Positions 18,115-27,812 of a stretch of DNA of 64,000 bases are shown in pieces. The stretch comes from Autumnicola musiva (lineage in GTDB: Bacteria > Bacteroidota > Bacteroidia > Flavobacteriales > Flavobacteriaceae): assembly GCF_031846585.1 (NCBI RefSeq), contig NZ_JAVRHK010000002.1, positions 464,287 to 528,286 of the forward strand, written 5' to 3'. Both the position numbers and the translations under genes were made by a program. The notes beneath the pieces are model-generated. The model was not told the DNA's origin. It saw only the letters and a program-made list of their open reading frames with translations, and did no database searches. Position 1 is the first letter of the stretch, and each line of letters begins with the position of its first letter.

Positions 18115-19803
18115 TTTAATTGATTACCTCTTCATATTTGTTTTTTTGTTATTGCTTTAGGAACCGTTTTTTTACGTTTCCAGGAAATCCGGCCTGGATT
18201 TCACTGAATATTTTCTATAAGGGAGAACTATGCTATGGTGGTTACTTGGGATTTCCATGGTAGCCACTAAATTTTCTAGAGATACACCAAATCTTGTGAC
18301 CGACATAGTTCGTAATCAGGGGGTAGTCAGAAACTGGGGATAGTGGGAATTTTTGCTTACAGGATTACTTACAGTTTTTGTATGCAAAATTGTGGAGAGG
18401 ATCCGGAGTTACAACCGATATTTAATTTTATGAACTAAAGTACAGTGGGAATGATGCAACCTTGTATCCAATTGAAACTGTGGGGATAGCCGGCTTGTTA
18501 CCGTAATATTTAGTGCTGTGGGAGGATTTAAAGGAGTGGTATATACTGATTTCTTATTGTTTTTTGTCGCTATCACAGGTAGGGGCTGCAATTTATTGCG
18601 TAAACCTGCCGGAAGTCGGGGGAATTGAAAGTTTGATGGCAAACAAAGACGTCACGGATAAACTTTCCATTTTACCAGATTTTTCCATTACTGAACTTTT
18701 AATTACTTTATTCATCATCCCTCTGGCAGTGCAATGGTGGTGTCCTGGTGCAGAATCCGGCGGAGGTGGTTATATTATGCAGAGGATGCTGACTGCTAAA
18801 AATGAAAATCATGCAATTTGGGTAACCTTCTTTTTCAATATACTTCATTATGAGTTTCGACCCTTGCCCTGAATCCTGGTTGCGTTAGCCTCTCTTGCTG
18901 TATACCCTGATCTGGCCAGTTTGCAGGAGGCATTTCCAAATATTTCTGAGGATAAACTTGGTCATGATCTGGCATATTCTGCAATGCTTACCAAGCTTCC
19001 ATCCGGATTATTGGGGGGAGTGATTACCAGTTTGGTGGCGGCCCATATGTCTACAATCTCTACTCATTTAAACTGGGGGTCCTCCTATATTGTAAGTGAT
19101 TTTATGGCAGATATATCAAAAGGAATGCTTCCTAGAAAGAACTGGTTAATGTTGGTCAAATCTCTACAGTTCTGCTTATTCTTTTTTCGGCTTTGTTGGC
19201 GCTTGCACTTTAAAATGCTTTGCAACTATCCAATATTATTTTAATGTTTGGTGCAGGAACAGGATTAATATTCATTCTCAGATGGTTTTGGTGCGAATAA
19301 ATGCCTGGAGTGAAATATCGGCAATGTTGATATCAGGAATCTTCTCCATTTTATTAAATCTTAGTGACCTTGGGGTTTATCTTTTTGGTGGGCCAACGCT
19401 GAAGGCGGAGTAAATTATACTGGTTTATTTTCCGAATATATGATGTATCCTTTTTAGTTTTACTAACTACTCTTGTATGGCTTCGGGTTACATTTCTTCC
19501 CGAACCTGAAGATGAAAAGACCTTAATTAATTTTTATCGGAAGATCAGGCCCGGTGGGCCAGGCTGGAAAAGAATTATAGAAAAATCCAATCTGAGTGAT
19601 AAAGTAGTTAACGAAAAATGGAATGTTCCTTCGGGCCTGGCAGCAACTTTTGTAGGCTGTATAGTTATTTATAGCGCATTATTTGCAACAGGATATTGGA
19701 TATATGGAAAACATTCGAGACAGTTATTCTTACTGTAGTTACCATTGTTGGAAGTTTGATTTTAAGAAAACTGTGGGCATCTATTAAAGAAATCACTTTT
19801 TAA
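18115..19803 (+). pseudogene. SLC5-type sodium:solute symporter, multiply disrupted
   Basis: Fragments in all three forward frames reconstruct one sodium/solute symporter. It starts with RKSGLDFTEYFL, a stop, then LWWLLGISMVATKFSRDTPNLVTDIVRNQG, another stop, and WEFLLTGLLTVFV. Then come FIIPLAVQWWCPGAESGGGGYIMQRML, LPSGLLGGVITSLVAAHMSTISTHLNWGSSY, FGAGTGLIFILRWFWWRINAWSE and LRVTFLPEPEDEKTLINFYRKIRPGGPGW. At least six stops or frameshifts interrupt it. Family members in Bacteroidota often import sugars or sugar acids. Its place just upstream of the dehydratase gene suggests it once served the same catabolic cluster. Confidence 0.8.
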
Positions 19804-19869
19804 AAAATATAATTGGATTTCATCCCAAGTTTACCTCAATAATAAAATAAAATTATCAATCTTTCACTG

Positions 19870-19883
19870 TTGCAAATATTGTT
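19870..19883. promoter_or_regulatory. 14-bp motif shared with the susC upstream region
   Basis: TTGCAAATATTGTT occurs here, 75 bases before the dehydratase start codon, and again at 33315-33328 upstream of susC. An exact 14-base match in two regulatory gaps of one functional neighbourhood suggests a common operator. The regulator is not known. Confidence 0.4.
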
Positions 19884-19891
19884 TTATTCTC

Positions 19892-19921
19892 AGGATACTT
19901 AGTGCAATGTTAGGATACTTA
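19892..19921. promoter_or_regulatory. Tandem direct repeat AGGATACTTA, 20-bp spacing
   Basis: Two exact copies of AGGATACTTA (19892-19901 and 19912-19921) lie 20 bases apart, about two helical turns, and end 37 bases before the dehydratase ATG. This spacing is typical of paired activator or repressor half-sites on one DNA face. It may overlap the promoter. Confidence 0.4.
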
Positions 19922-19957
19922 AAACTGCTAATTTTGAATTGAATCTATCATTGTTAA

Positions 19958-21573
19958 ATGGAAAAAATTTTACTTGTATCTAATAAGGACAATGTTGCTA
20001 TTGGTTTTCAGGATCTGCCCTTCAAATCTATTTTATCTATCAATGGACATAATATTGAAGCTCAAGAAAATATTCCTGCTAAACATAAGATTTCTTTAGT
20101 AGACCTGAAATCTTTCAATAAGATTTTTATGTACTGTATGGATGTAGACCAGGCTAGATTACCTATTCCAAAAGGGAGCCTTCTAACAACTGAGAATGTG
20201 ATGCATAGTGCAGGTAATTACAGCATTCCGGAACTTCCAATTTCTGACAATCAATTTGAAGAAAAGCAAAAAGTAACGGATAAAGTATTTGAAGGTTACC
20301 TCAGGGAAGATGTCCAGGTAGGAACTGCTAATTATTGGATTTTTATTCCGCTTGTTTTTTGTCAGAATCGGAATATTTCAATTTTAAAGGATGCTTTTGA
20401 AGCAGCTTTGGGGTATAAAAAGGAAAACCCTTATAAGTTGCAGTTAATGAACCTAATATATGGTGATAATGGAATAGAGGTTTTAGGTCAGGAATATTCT
20501 TTTGTCGAACCGCTTTTTCAGAATATTGACGGGCTTAAGTTTTTAGCTCATGAAGGAGGTTGTGGGGGGACGCGTGAATATTCCAAATTATTGGTTAAGT
20601 TATTATCAGGATACATTAAAAACCCCAATGTAGCGGGTGCTACTATCCTAAGTCTAGGCTGTCAGCATGCCCAATTCCGTTTGCTTGAGGAAGAATTAAA
20701 TTTAAAGAATAATAGTAAAAAAATATTGTTTTTTGAGCAGCAACAGTTCGAAACAGAAAATAAAATGCTGTCAGAAGCTGTTTTGGAAACATTTCAAGAA
20801 TTAAAAAAGGTGAACAATGTTCATCGTGTAAAGGCTCCGTTGAGTAAATTGTCTATTGGGATGGAATGTGGAGGTTCAGACGGGTTTTCGGGAATTCCAG
20901 CAAATCTTTTAATGGGAATTGTTGCCGATAAAGTTACTGCTTTAGGAGGTAAAATAATTTTATCTGAATTCCCGGAATTGTGTGGGGTAGAACAAAATAT
21001 TATCAATCGATGTGCAAATAATCCAGTGGCTGAAAAGTTTGTTCGCCTAATGGAAAATTATAATAATAGAGCCAAAGCTACAGGATCTGGATTTGATATG
21101 AATCCTTCACCAGGAAATATCAACTACGGTCTCATTACAGACGCAATAAAATCGGCCGGTGCAGCCACAAAAGGAGGAAAGGGGCAAGTGAATGATGTCT
21201 TAGACTATGGTGAATACGCTGTTACTCCAGGCCTGAATTTACTATGTACTCCCGGCAATGATGTAGAATCTACCCCTGGCCTTGCCGGAGCCGGAGCAAA
21301 TATTATCCTGTTTTCAACCGGCCTTGGAACGCCTACAGGTAACCCTGTTTGCCCTGTTATAAAGATCTCTTCAAATTCGAAATTGAAGAATAAAATGACG
21401 GATATTATCGATTTTGACGCCGGAAGAATTATATCGGAAGGAGCAGATCCATACAAATTGGCTGATGAGCTTTTAGAATTAGTTATCAAAGTAGCTAGTG
21501 GAACAAGAAAGCCTGTGCCCGAATTTTGCAACAGGATGATTTTATACCCTGGAAAAGAGGGGTTTCTCTATAA
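19958..21573 (+). CDS. UxaA-family sugar-acid dehydratase (altronate/L-fuconate dehydratase-like), 3' frameshift
   Basis: About 538 aa when repaired, the family length. The N-terminal SAF-type domain covers residues 1-100. The catalytic part starts with GYLREDVQVGTANYWIFIPLV near 111 and continues with HEGGCGGTREYSKL, SLGCQHAQF, MECGGSDGFSGIPANLL and TGLGTPTGNPVCPV. The raw frame does not stop at the expected place but runs on to 21760. If one T is restored in the T-run at 21524-21527, the end reads EFLQQDDFIPWKRGVSL and stops at 21571-21573, the expected family C-terminus. The lesion changes only about the last 16 residues. Among fucose genes it is best explained as the dehydration step giving 2-keto-3-deoxy-L-fuconate. 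This is inference. Confidence 0.8.
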
Positions 21574-21580
21574 GATATTT

Positions 21581-22356
21581 ATGAAACAAATTTTTAATTT
21601 AGAAGGTAAGACAGCAATAGTAACTGGAGGTGCCAGCGGAATTGGAAAAGCAATTTCGGAGAAGTTTATTGAACATGGAGGATTTGTGATTATCCTGGAA
21701 TATGATGATTCAAAAATTGCCAATTTTCATGAAGAACATAGAAGTGGTTATGAATTTTAACAATGTGATATTTTACGTTTTAAAGAAGTGCAAAAATGTA
21801 TTATCTGGAATTCAGAAAAAATACACAGTTGATATTCTGGTAAACAATGCCGGTGTTGCGCATATTGGAAATATTGAGCAGACGTCTGAAAAAGATCTTG
21901 ATAGGGTCTACAATGCAAATATTAAAGGTATTTATAATTGTGTGTACGAAGTGATACCGGGGATGAAGGAAAGGAAAAGGGCTGTATACTTAATATGACC
22001 AGTATCGCTTCTGTAGTAGGTATTTCAGATCGGTTTGCTGATTCCATGTCTAAAGGAGCTGTCTTGACGATGACTTACTCGATAGCAAAGGATTATGTTG
22101 ATTTTGGTATAAGGTCTAATTGCATATCTCTAGCCGGTGCATACTCCGTTTGTTGATGGTTTTCTGAAAGAAAATTATTCTGGTAAGGAAGAAGAAATGC
22201 TTGAAAAATTATCAAAAACCTAGCCTATTGGAAGAATGGGATCCCCGGAAGAAATAGCATTTCTGGCTCTCTATTTGTGTTCTGACGAAGCGTCCTTTAT
22301 TACCGGTTCTAATTATTCAATAGATAGATGGAGGGTTTATAAATTTAAACAGCTAA
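21581..22356 (+). pseudogene. SDR dehydrogenase pseudogene (2-keto-3-deoxy-L-fuconate dehydrogenase-like)
   Basis: The start MKQIFNLEGKTAIVTGGASGIGKA (21581) shows the Rossmann TGxxxGIG motif. The fragments that follow, in different frames, are VDILVNNAGVAHIGNIEQTSEKDLDRVYNANIKG, GCILNMTSIASVVGISDRFADSMSKGAVL, and IGRMGSPEEIAFLALYLCSDEASFITGSNYSIDGG. The lesions include a TAA in place of a codon near 21759, frameshifts near 21790 and 21980 and near 22138, a TAG where QPIGRMG is expected near 22221, and a 4-base duplication near 22325. The catalytic Tyr region is also altered (ADSMSKGA in place of YxxSKxA). Too many lesions for sequencing error. Position between the dehydratase and FAH genes suggests the oxidation step of L-fucose catabolism. 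Confidence 0.8.
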
Positions 22357-22357
22357 T

Positions 22358-23212
22358 ATGAAATTAATAAGGTTCGGTGAGCCCGGAAAAGAGAAACCGG
22401 GTGTAAAATTGCATAATGGAAAGAGGATTGATGTATCTTCTTTTTGTAAGGATTACAGCGAACAATTCTTTGATGGTGGGGGGCTTGCAAAATTAAGTTC
22501 TTTGTTGATGCATAACTTTGAGAGTAGTAGGGAAATTGCCAAATCAGAGCGCCTGGGTCCACCTATTGGTAGACCTTCCAAAGTAATTTGTGTTGGTCTT
22601 AGCTACGTAAAACATGCAGAAGAAACCGGGCAGAATTACCCAATAAGCCAATTATTTTTTTTAAAGCCACATCAGCAATTGTAGGACCATTTGATGATCT
22701 GATCATCCCTAAGAACAGCAATAAAATCGATTGGGAGGTGGGAGCTTGGAGTTGTAATCGGAAAAAAGAAAAGTTACGTCAGGGAGGACAATGCTATGGA
22801 TTATGTTGCAGGATATTTGTTGCATAACGATTATAGTGAGCGGGAATTTCAGATTGAACGTGGTGGACAGTGGGTAAAAGGAAAAAGTTGCGATACTTTC
22901 GCGCCTTTAGGACCTTATTTTGTAACTAAGGATGAGATTGCAAATCCGCACAATCTTAATTTATGGTTAAAGCTAAATGGAAAAATAATGCAGCAAAGTA
23001 ATACTTCAGGTTTTATTTTTGGAATACAATCTTTAGTGAGCTATTTGAGCAAATTTATGACCTTGCTACCCGGCGACGTTATTTCAACAGGTACTCCTTC
23101 GGGTGTTGGGTTAGGTCAAAAACCACCTTTGTACATAAAGCCGGGAGATGAAGTCGAACTTGGAATTGACCAATTGGGAGTTTCAAAGCAAAATGTAAAG
23201 TCCTACATGTAG
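22358..23212 (+). pseudogene. FAH-family hydrolase pseudogene (2,4-diketo-3-deoxy-L-fuconate hydrolase-like)
   Basis: The first frame (22358-22684) gives MKLIRFGEPGKEKPGVKL and SKVICVGLSYVKHAEETG. A second frame gives IIFFKATSAIVGPFDDLIIP and KIDWEV, and a third (to 23212) gives ELGVVIGKK, DYVAGYLLHNDYSEREFQ, KGKSCDTFAPLGPYFVT and STGTPSGVGLG. These are the ordered motifs of the fumarylacetoacetate hydrolase family, including the acidic metal-binding E...E segment that the second frameshift splits near 22740. Two frameshifts are needed to restore about 285 aa. The intact enzyme would cleave the diketo acid to pyruvate and L-lactate, which fits the lactate dehydrogenase gene downstream. Confidence 0.8.
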
Positions 23213-23261
23213 TTTTAGAAATTCAGAAAGATTATAGATTTAAAAATTAAATAAAGTTCAG

Positions 23262-25343
23262 GTGCAGATTTTAAAAAGTGTTTTCATATTTAGTTTAGTT
23301 GTAATTGGATTGCTTGGATGTGTAAGGGCCCCTCAAATTGAACCTGTTGGGCCTCTACCATCTCAACGCCAATTAGAGTGGTATGAAATGGAATACTATG
23401 GATTTATTCATTTCAATATGAACACATTTACCAATAAAGAGTGGGGGGAAGGAAGTGAATCCCCTGATCTATTTGATCCAAAAAATATGGATACCGATCA
23501 ATGGGCACGAGTAATGAAAAATGCCGGTATGACAGGTGTTATCATTACAGCTAAACATCATGACGGTTTCGCGCTTTGGCCTACTGAAACAACTGAACAT
23601 TCGGTTAAAAATTCCCCATGGAAAAACGGAGAGGGTGATATAATTAAAGAGCTGGCGGAATCTTGTGAAAAGTACGGTCTTAAGATGGGGGTATATTTAT
23701 CACCATGGGATCGTAATCATCCAGATTATGGTACCGATGCTTATATAGAAGATTTTGTAACTCAGTTAACTGAGTTGCTCTCAAATTACGGTCCTATTTT
23801 TGAGGTTTGGTTTGATGGTGCAAATGGTGGCTCAGGGTATTATGGAGGCGCAAACGAAACGAGAAAAATAGATCATCGCACTTATTATCAGTGGGATCGG
23901 GTTTTTGACACCGTTAGAAAATATCAGCCAGATGCCGTGATTTTTGGAGATAACGGTCCGGATGTTCGCTGGATAGGTAATGAAGCCGGCATCGCCGGAG
24001 AAACAAATTGGAGTATTATAAAAAAGGATGAAGTCTATGCCGGTTCAGGTCGTTATGCAGAACTTCAATTTGGACATGAAGATGGAACTCATTTTGTACC
24101 TGGTGAAGTCGATGTTTCCATCAGGCCAGGTTGGTACTATCATCCCTCCGAAGATAACCAGGTAAAAAATCTTAATGAGTTGCTGGATATTTATTACAAC
24201 TCCATTGGTAGAAATGCGTCATTACTATTAAACGTACCGGTTAATGATGAAGGAGTAATACCAGAAGAAGATATTGTCGCCCTGAATAAATTGAAGGAAA
24301 GACTGGACGAGGTATTTAATGAAAATATAGCTTTAAGTGGTAATGTAGAGGCTTCTTCTTTTAGAAAAGGTTACGAACCTAATAATGTAATTGATGAAGT
24401 AACTGGGTCTTTCTGGATGCCTACATCAGGTTCGAATAACCCGTGGCTGACAATTAATTTTGAAAAAGAAAAGCTAATCAACAGATTCGTAATTCAGGAG
24501 TTTATAGAAAAAGGTCAGCGGGTTAAGAAATTTAAGGTTGAAGCAATGATCGACGGGGAATGGCAAATAATTGAAGAGCAAACTACTATAGGCTATAAAA
24601 GGATTTTGCGATTAAATGCATTAAAAACCAATGAAATAAGAGTAACTATATTAGAGAAGAAAGACACTCCGCTTATCTCTAATATAGGTCTGTATTATGC
24701 ACCACCAATTTTGGACGCACCTAAAATTTCCAGAAACTCCAGAGGAGAAATTGAAATCTCTTCAGGTCCCGAAACCAAAATATTTTATGAGGTAAATACG
24801 TCAGGAAAACCAGATAGCAGTTCAAAGGAATATTCAGAAGCATTCAAATTTGCAGAGTCTGCACAGATTTCAGCCATTAGCTATGACCCCTTTACTAATA
24901 AATATAGCGAAACATCTAAGGTAAGTATTAATCCTGCTAAGAATAAATGGAGACCCATTGATACTACGAGAAACGTAATTCGGAAATTTTACCGGATTAT
25001 TGATGAGAACCCAAATAGTACCGGTAGTTTTTCAATGAATAAAGAAATTCTAATTGACATGGGTGAAAATAGGAAATTAAACGGATTTAGTTATCTGCCT
25101 CCTAAAGATCTTACAGAACAGATTATTACAGAATATGAGTTTTCAACTAGTGAAGATGGTGAAAACTGGACGGTCGCAAAGAAAGGTGAATTTGGCAACA
25201 TTAAGAACAATCCAATTTTACAGGAAGTACGGTTTAAGGAAAGAGAAGCTAGGTATTTAAGATTAAAAGCTTTGCAAACAGTTGGTTCTGGTGAAGAATA
25301 TGGTATTTCTGAATTAGCAATTTTAAATGAAAAATCAGAGTAG
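23262..25343 (+). CDS. GH29 alpha-L-fucosidase lipoprotein with C-terminal discoidin-like domains
   Basis: 693 aa from a GTG start. The lipoprotein signal ends in LLGCVRAP (Cys20), so the enzyme is probably envelope-anchored. The GH29 barrel spans about 35-350 and shows the WYEMEYYGFIHFNMNTF opening, TAKHHDGFALWPT, and VWFDGANGG, where Asp185 is the predicted nucleophile. From about 360 to 475 there is a discoidin (F5/8 type C)-like beta domain (NVIDEVTGSFWMP, PWLTINF), and a second similar domain forms the C-terminus. It would release L-fucose from glycans and is the only hydrolase inside the catabolic cluster. It is intact and overlaps the next gene's GTG start by one base (TAGTG). Confidence 0.9.
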   Translation: MQILKSVFIFSLVVIGLLGCVRAPQIEPVGPLPSQRQLEWYEMEYYGFIHFNMNTFTNKEWGEGSESPDLFDPKNMDTDQWARVMKNAGMTGVIITAKHHDGFALWPTETTEHSVKNSPWKNGEGDIIKELAESCEKYGLKMGVYLSPWDRNHPDYGTDAYIEDFVTQLTELLSNYGPIFEVWFDGANGGSGYYGGANETRKIDHRTYYQWDRVFDTVRKYQPDAVIFGDNGPDVRWIGNEAGIAGETNWSIIKKDEVYAGSGRYAELQFGHEDGTHFVPGEVDVSIRPGWYYHPSEDNQVKNLNELLDIYYNSIGRNASLLLNVPVNDEGVIPEEDIVALNKLKERLDEVFNENIALSGNVEASSFRKGYEPNNVIDEVTGSFWMPTSGSNNPWLTINFEKEKLINRFVIQEFIEKGQRVKKFKVEAMIDGEWQIIEEQTTIGYKRILRLNALKTNEIRVTILEKKDTPLISNIGLYYAPPILDAPKISRNSRGEIEISSGPETKIFYEVNTSGKPDSSSKEYSEAFKFAESAQISAISYDPFTNKYSETSKVSINPAKNKWRPIDTTRNVIRKFYRIIDENPNSTGSFSMNKEILIDMGENRKLNGFSYLPPKDLTEQIITEYEFSTSEDGENWTVAKKGEFGNIKNNPILQEVRFKEREARYLRLKALQTVGSGEEYGISELAILNEKSE

Positions 25344-26121
25344 TGGATCTCAGAATTAAGGGTAAAGTTTTCATTATTACCGGAGGTGCCGCTGGTATAG
25401 GAGGAGGTGTAAGTGAGCAAATAGCCAGAGAAGGAGGAATTCCTGTATTTGTAGACCGTGATAAAGAAAAAGGGGAGAAAATGGAAAAGCTTCTAGGGAA
25501 GTTTGCTGAAGCCTACCTATTTATTCCCGCAGATCTTGCAAATGAAGAGATCTATGAAAATGTGGTTGATGAAGCAATAGCCAAATTTGGAAGAATTGAT
25601 GGCTTGGTTAATAATGCCGGAGTAAATGATGGAATAGGGCTTTCCTCCAGCGTTTCAGAATTCAAAAATTCGTTTAATAATAACCTCATTCATTTTTTGG
25701 TATGGCGAAGTTCTGTTTACCCCACCTGAAAAATAATAAGGGCAACATTTTAAATATTTCCTCTAAGGTGGCATTTGCTGGTCAGGGTGGTACTTCCGGA
25801 TATGCAGCGGCTAAAGGAGCGCAACTTGGTTTAACCAGGGAATGGGCGGCTGAATTGGCCAGCTTCGGAATAAGAGTTAATGCTATAGTTCCAGCTGAAG
25901 TAATGACACCTCAATATGAAGAATGGGTTAAAGCTCAAAAGAATGCTGAATCTAAACTGGAGGAAATTCAAAAGCTAATTCCCTTAGAGAACAGGTTTAC
26001 GACTATTGAGGAAGTAGTCGATTTTGCAGTTTACATTCTGTCAAATAGGGCAGCACACATTACAGGACAGTTTTTCTCTGTTGACGGTAGATATTTGCAT
26101 TTAGACAGGGCTCTTAGATAA
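25343..26121 (+). CDS. SDR dehydrogenase, probable L-fucose dehydrogenase, one frameshift
   Basis: About 259 aa when repaired. The first part has the cofactor motif TGGAAGIGGG, then NNAGVNDGIG. After the break, LNISSKVAFAGQGGTSGYAAAKGAQLGL supplies the catalytic Ser and YxxxK, and RVNAIVPAEVMTPQY and ITGQFFSVDGR complete the classical SDR. The break is a -1 change in a run of six T at 25693-25698: with seven T the text reads NLIHFFGMAKFCLPHL without interruption. Everything else is intact, so this is either a very recent mutation, a slippery contingency tract or a sequencing error. Overlapping the fucosidase and preceding the mutarotase, it fits oxidation of L-fucose to L-fuconolactone. Confidence 0.75.
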
Positions 26122-26125
26122 TCGA

Positions 26126-26470
26126 ATGAAACATTCAAAAAAAATATTTGTATTGGATTTAAAGGATAATCCGCATCTTATTGCAGAATATCTAGAACAT
26201 CATAAAAATGTTTGGCCCGAGGTTCTAGAAACTTTCGAGCTAAAGGGAATTGAAGAGATGGAGGTATATCATGTTTATGACAGATTGGTGATGGTTATAA
26301 ATATTAATGAAAATTATGATGGTTCAGACAAAAATCTAACTGAAAAAGCCATAGCAATTACCGATGAATGGGAAAAGCTGATGTGGAAGTATCAGAAAGC
26401 TGTACCGGAAGCAAAAAAAGGTCAAAAATGGGTAGAAATGAAACCTATCTTTAAATATCCCAAATTTTAA
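26126..26470 (+). CDS. L-rhamnose/L-fucose mutarotase family protein
   Basis: 114 aa, the usual length of the RhaM/YiiL-type mutarotases. These small dimeric ferredoxin-like proteins interconvert alpha and beta anomers of 6-deoxysugars. The family pattern is visible: LDLKDNPHLIAEYLEHHKNVWPEV with the active-site His, IEEMEVYHVYDRLVMVI, and the C-terminal KGQKWVEMKPIFKYP. It is cytosolic. It lies 4 bases after the L-fucose dehydrogenase gene and just before fucP, so its substrate is most likely L-fucose. It is undamaged. Confidence 0.85.
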   Translation: MKHSKKIFVLDLKDNPHLIAEYLEHHKNVWPEVLETFELKGIEEMEVYHVYDRLVMVININENYDGSDKNLTEKAIAITDEWEKLMWKYQKAVPEAKKGQKWVEMKPIFKYPKF

Positions 26471-26505
26471 ATTCGAGAGTTCTGAAGAATTGCTAGTTGA
26501 AATTA

Positions 26506-27812
26506 ATGGAAAATCAGGGAAAATCAAATAAACTCATACCTAATAAAAACCTGTTCAGTTTCATATTAATCACCTCGCTTTTCGCATTATGGGGTTTTGC
26601 CAATTCCGTAACAGATCCTATGGTGCAGGCTTTCAAAAAAGTTTTGGAACTTAGTAATTCCGAAGCAGCTTGGGTTCAGATGGCCTTTTATGGCGGATAC
26701 TTTTGTATGGCTCTTCCCGCTGCCTTATTTGTTAGAAAATTTAGCTATAAAACAGGTATCTTAATTGGATTGGCTCTGTATGCAGGTGGCGCGCTTTTAT
26801 TTTATCCAGCAGCAATATATGAGCAATTCTGGTTTTTTTGTCTTGGCCTCTATATTTTAACCTTTGGTTTGGCTTTTTTGGAAACTACGGCAAATCCATA
26901 TATTCTTTCCATGGGTTCACCAAAAACCTCCACGCAGCGCTTAAATTTTGCACAGGCATTTAATCCCGTTGGTTTGTTAGCCGGGTTATTAGTAGCCCAA
27001 TTTTATGTATTGAACAAGCTAAGATCCAATGATCTGGAAAGTTTTTCAGTCTTATCTGAGGCACAAAAAGACGCTGTTCGAACTTCAGATTTAATGACAA
27101 TAAGATATCCTTATGTAATTCTTGGTGTCGTGGTACTGCTTATGTTTTTCCTTATTCTTTTCAGTAAAATGCCTCAGGTGAAAAGTAAAAATGGACTCCC
27201 ACCTCTTAGGAAGAGCTTTCTAAGTCTTTTTAAAAGAAAACGGTATACCTATGGAGTTTGGTCTCAGATGTTTTATGTGGGTGTTCAGATCATGTGCTGG
27301 ACATACATTTACCAGTATGCAGAGTCAATTGGTATTTCTGGTAGTACGGCAGCAAATTATCAGATTGCAGTATTTGTTCTGTTCGCTGTGGGTAGAGCTA
27401 TTGGGACATGGATCTTAAGATTTGTGAGTTCTGGAAAATTACTTTGGATATTTGCCTTGTTAGGGGGGATGTCCTGTTTAGGAGTAATTTTCATCAATGT
27501 GTATCTATTAGTTTCCATTTCGCTTTTTTTATCTGTAATGTTCCCTACCATTTATGGAATTGCTCTGGAAAATTTTTCTGAGGATGATGCTAAAATTGGT
27601 GCAGCCGGGTTGGTTATGGCTATCGTTGGAGGAGCCTTAATGCCTAAACTGCAAGGCATGATTATCGATTTGGGGGGTATGCAGTAGATGATGTGGAAAT
27701 AATTGGTGTGCCAGAGGTGAATTTTTCTTTTTTTCTTCCCCTCATATGTCTGATGGTGATTTTTCTTTACGGCAGATTTAGCGCTAAATTGGAATTAAAG
27801 GACACACAATAA
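26506..27812 (+). CDS. fucP: L-fucose:H+ symporter FucP, one frameshift near the end
   Basis: MFS permease of about 435 aa when repaired. The ATG at 26506 is preferred over an in-frame TTG nine bases upstream. Matching FucP features include FALWGFANSVTDPMVQAFK, GYFCMALPAALFVRKFSYKTGI, LETTANPYILSMG, RLNFAQAFNPVG and the YVGVQIMCWTYIYQYAE segment. A tract of six G at 27672-27677 causes a premature stop at LGGMQ. With seven G the frame continues GYAVDDVEII, then a last hydrophobic helix, and stops at 27810-27812, overlapping the next ATG as TAATG. The natural overlap supports the repaired frame. It imports L-fucose released by the two GH29 enzymes. Confidence 0.85.

Noticed and set aside
19958..21760. 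A 600-aa dehydratase-SDR fusion protein
   Set aside because: The hybrid arises from one missing T near 21525. The repaired frame ends in the normal dehydratase C-terminus at 21573, and a separate SDR start follows at 21581.
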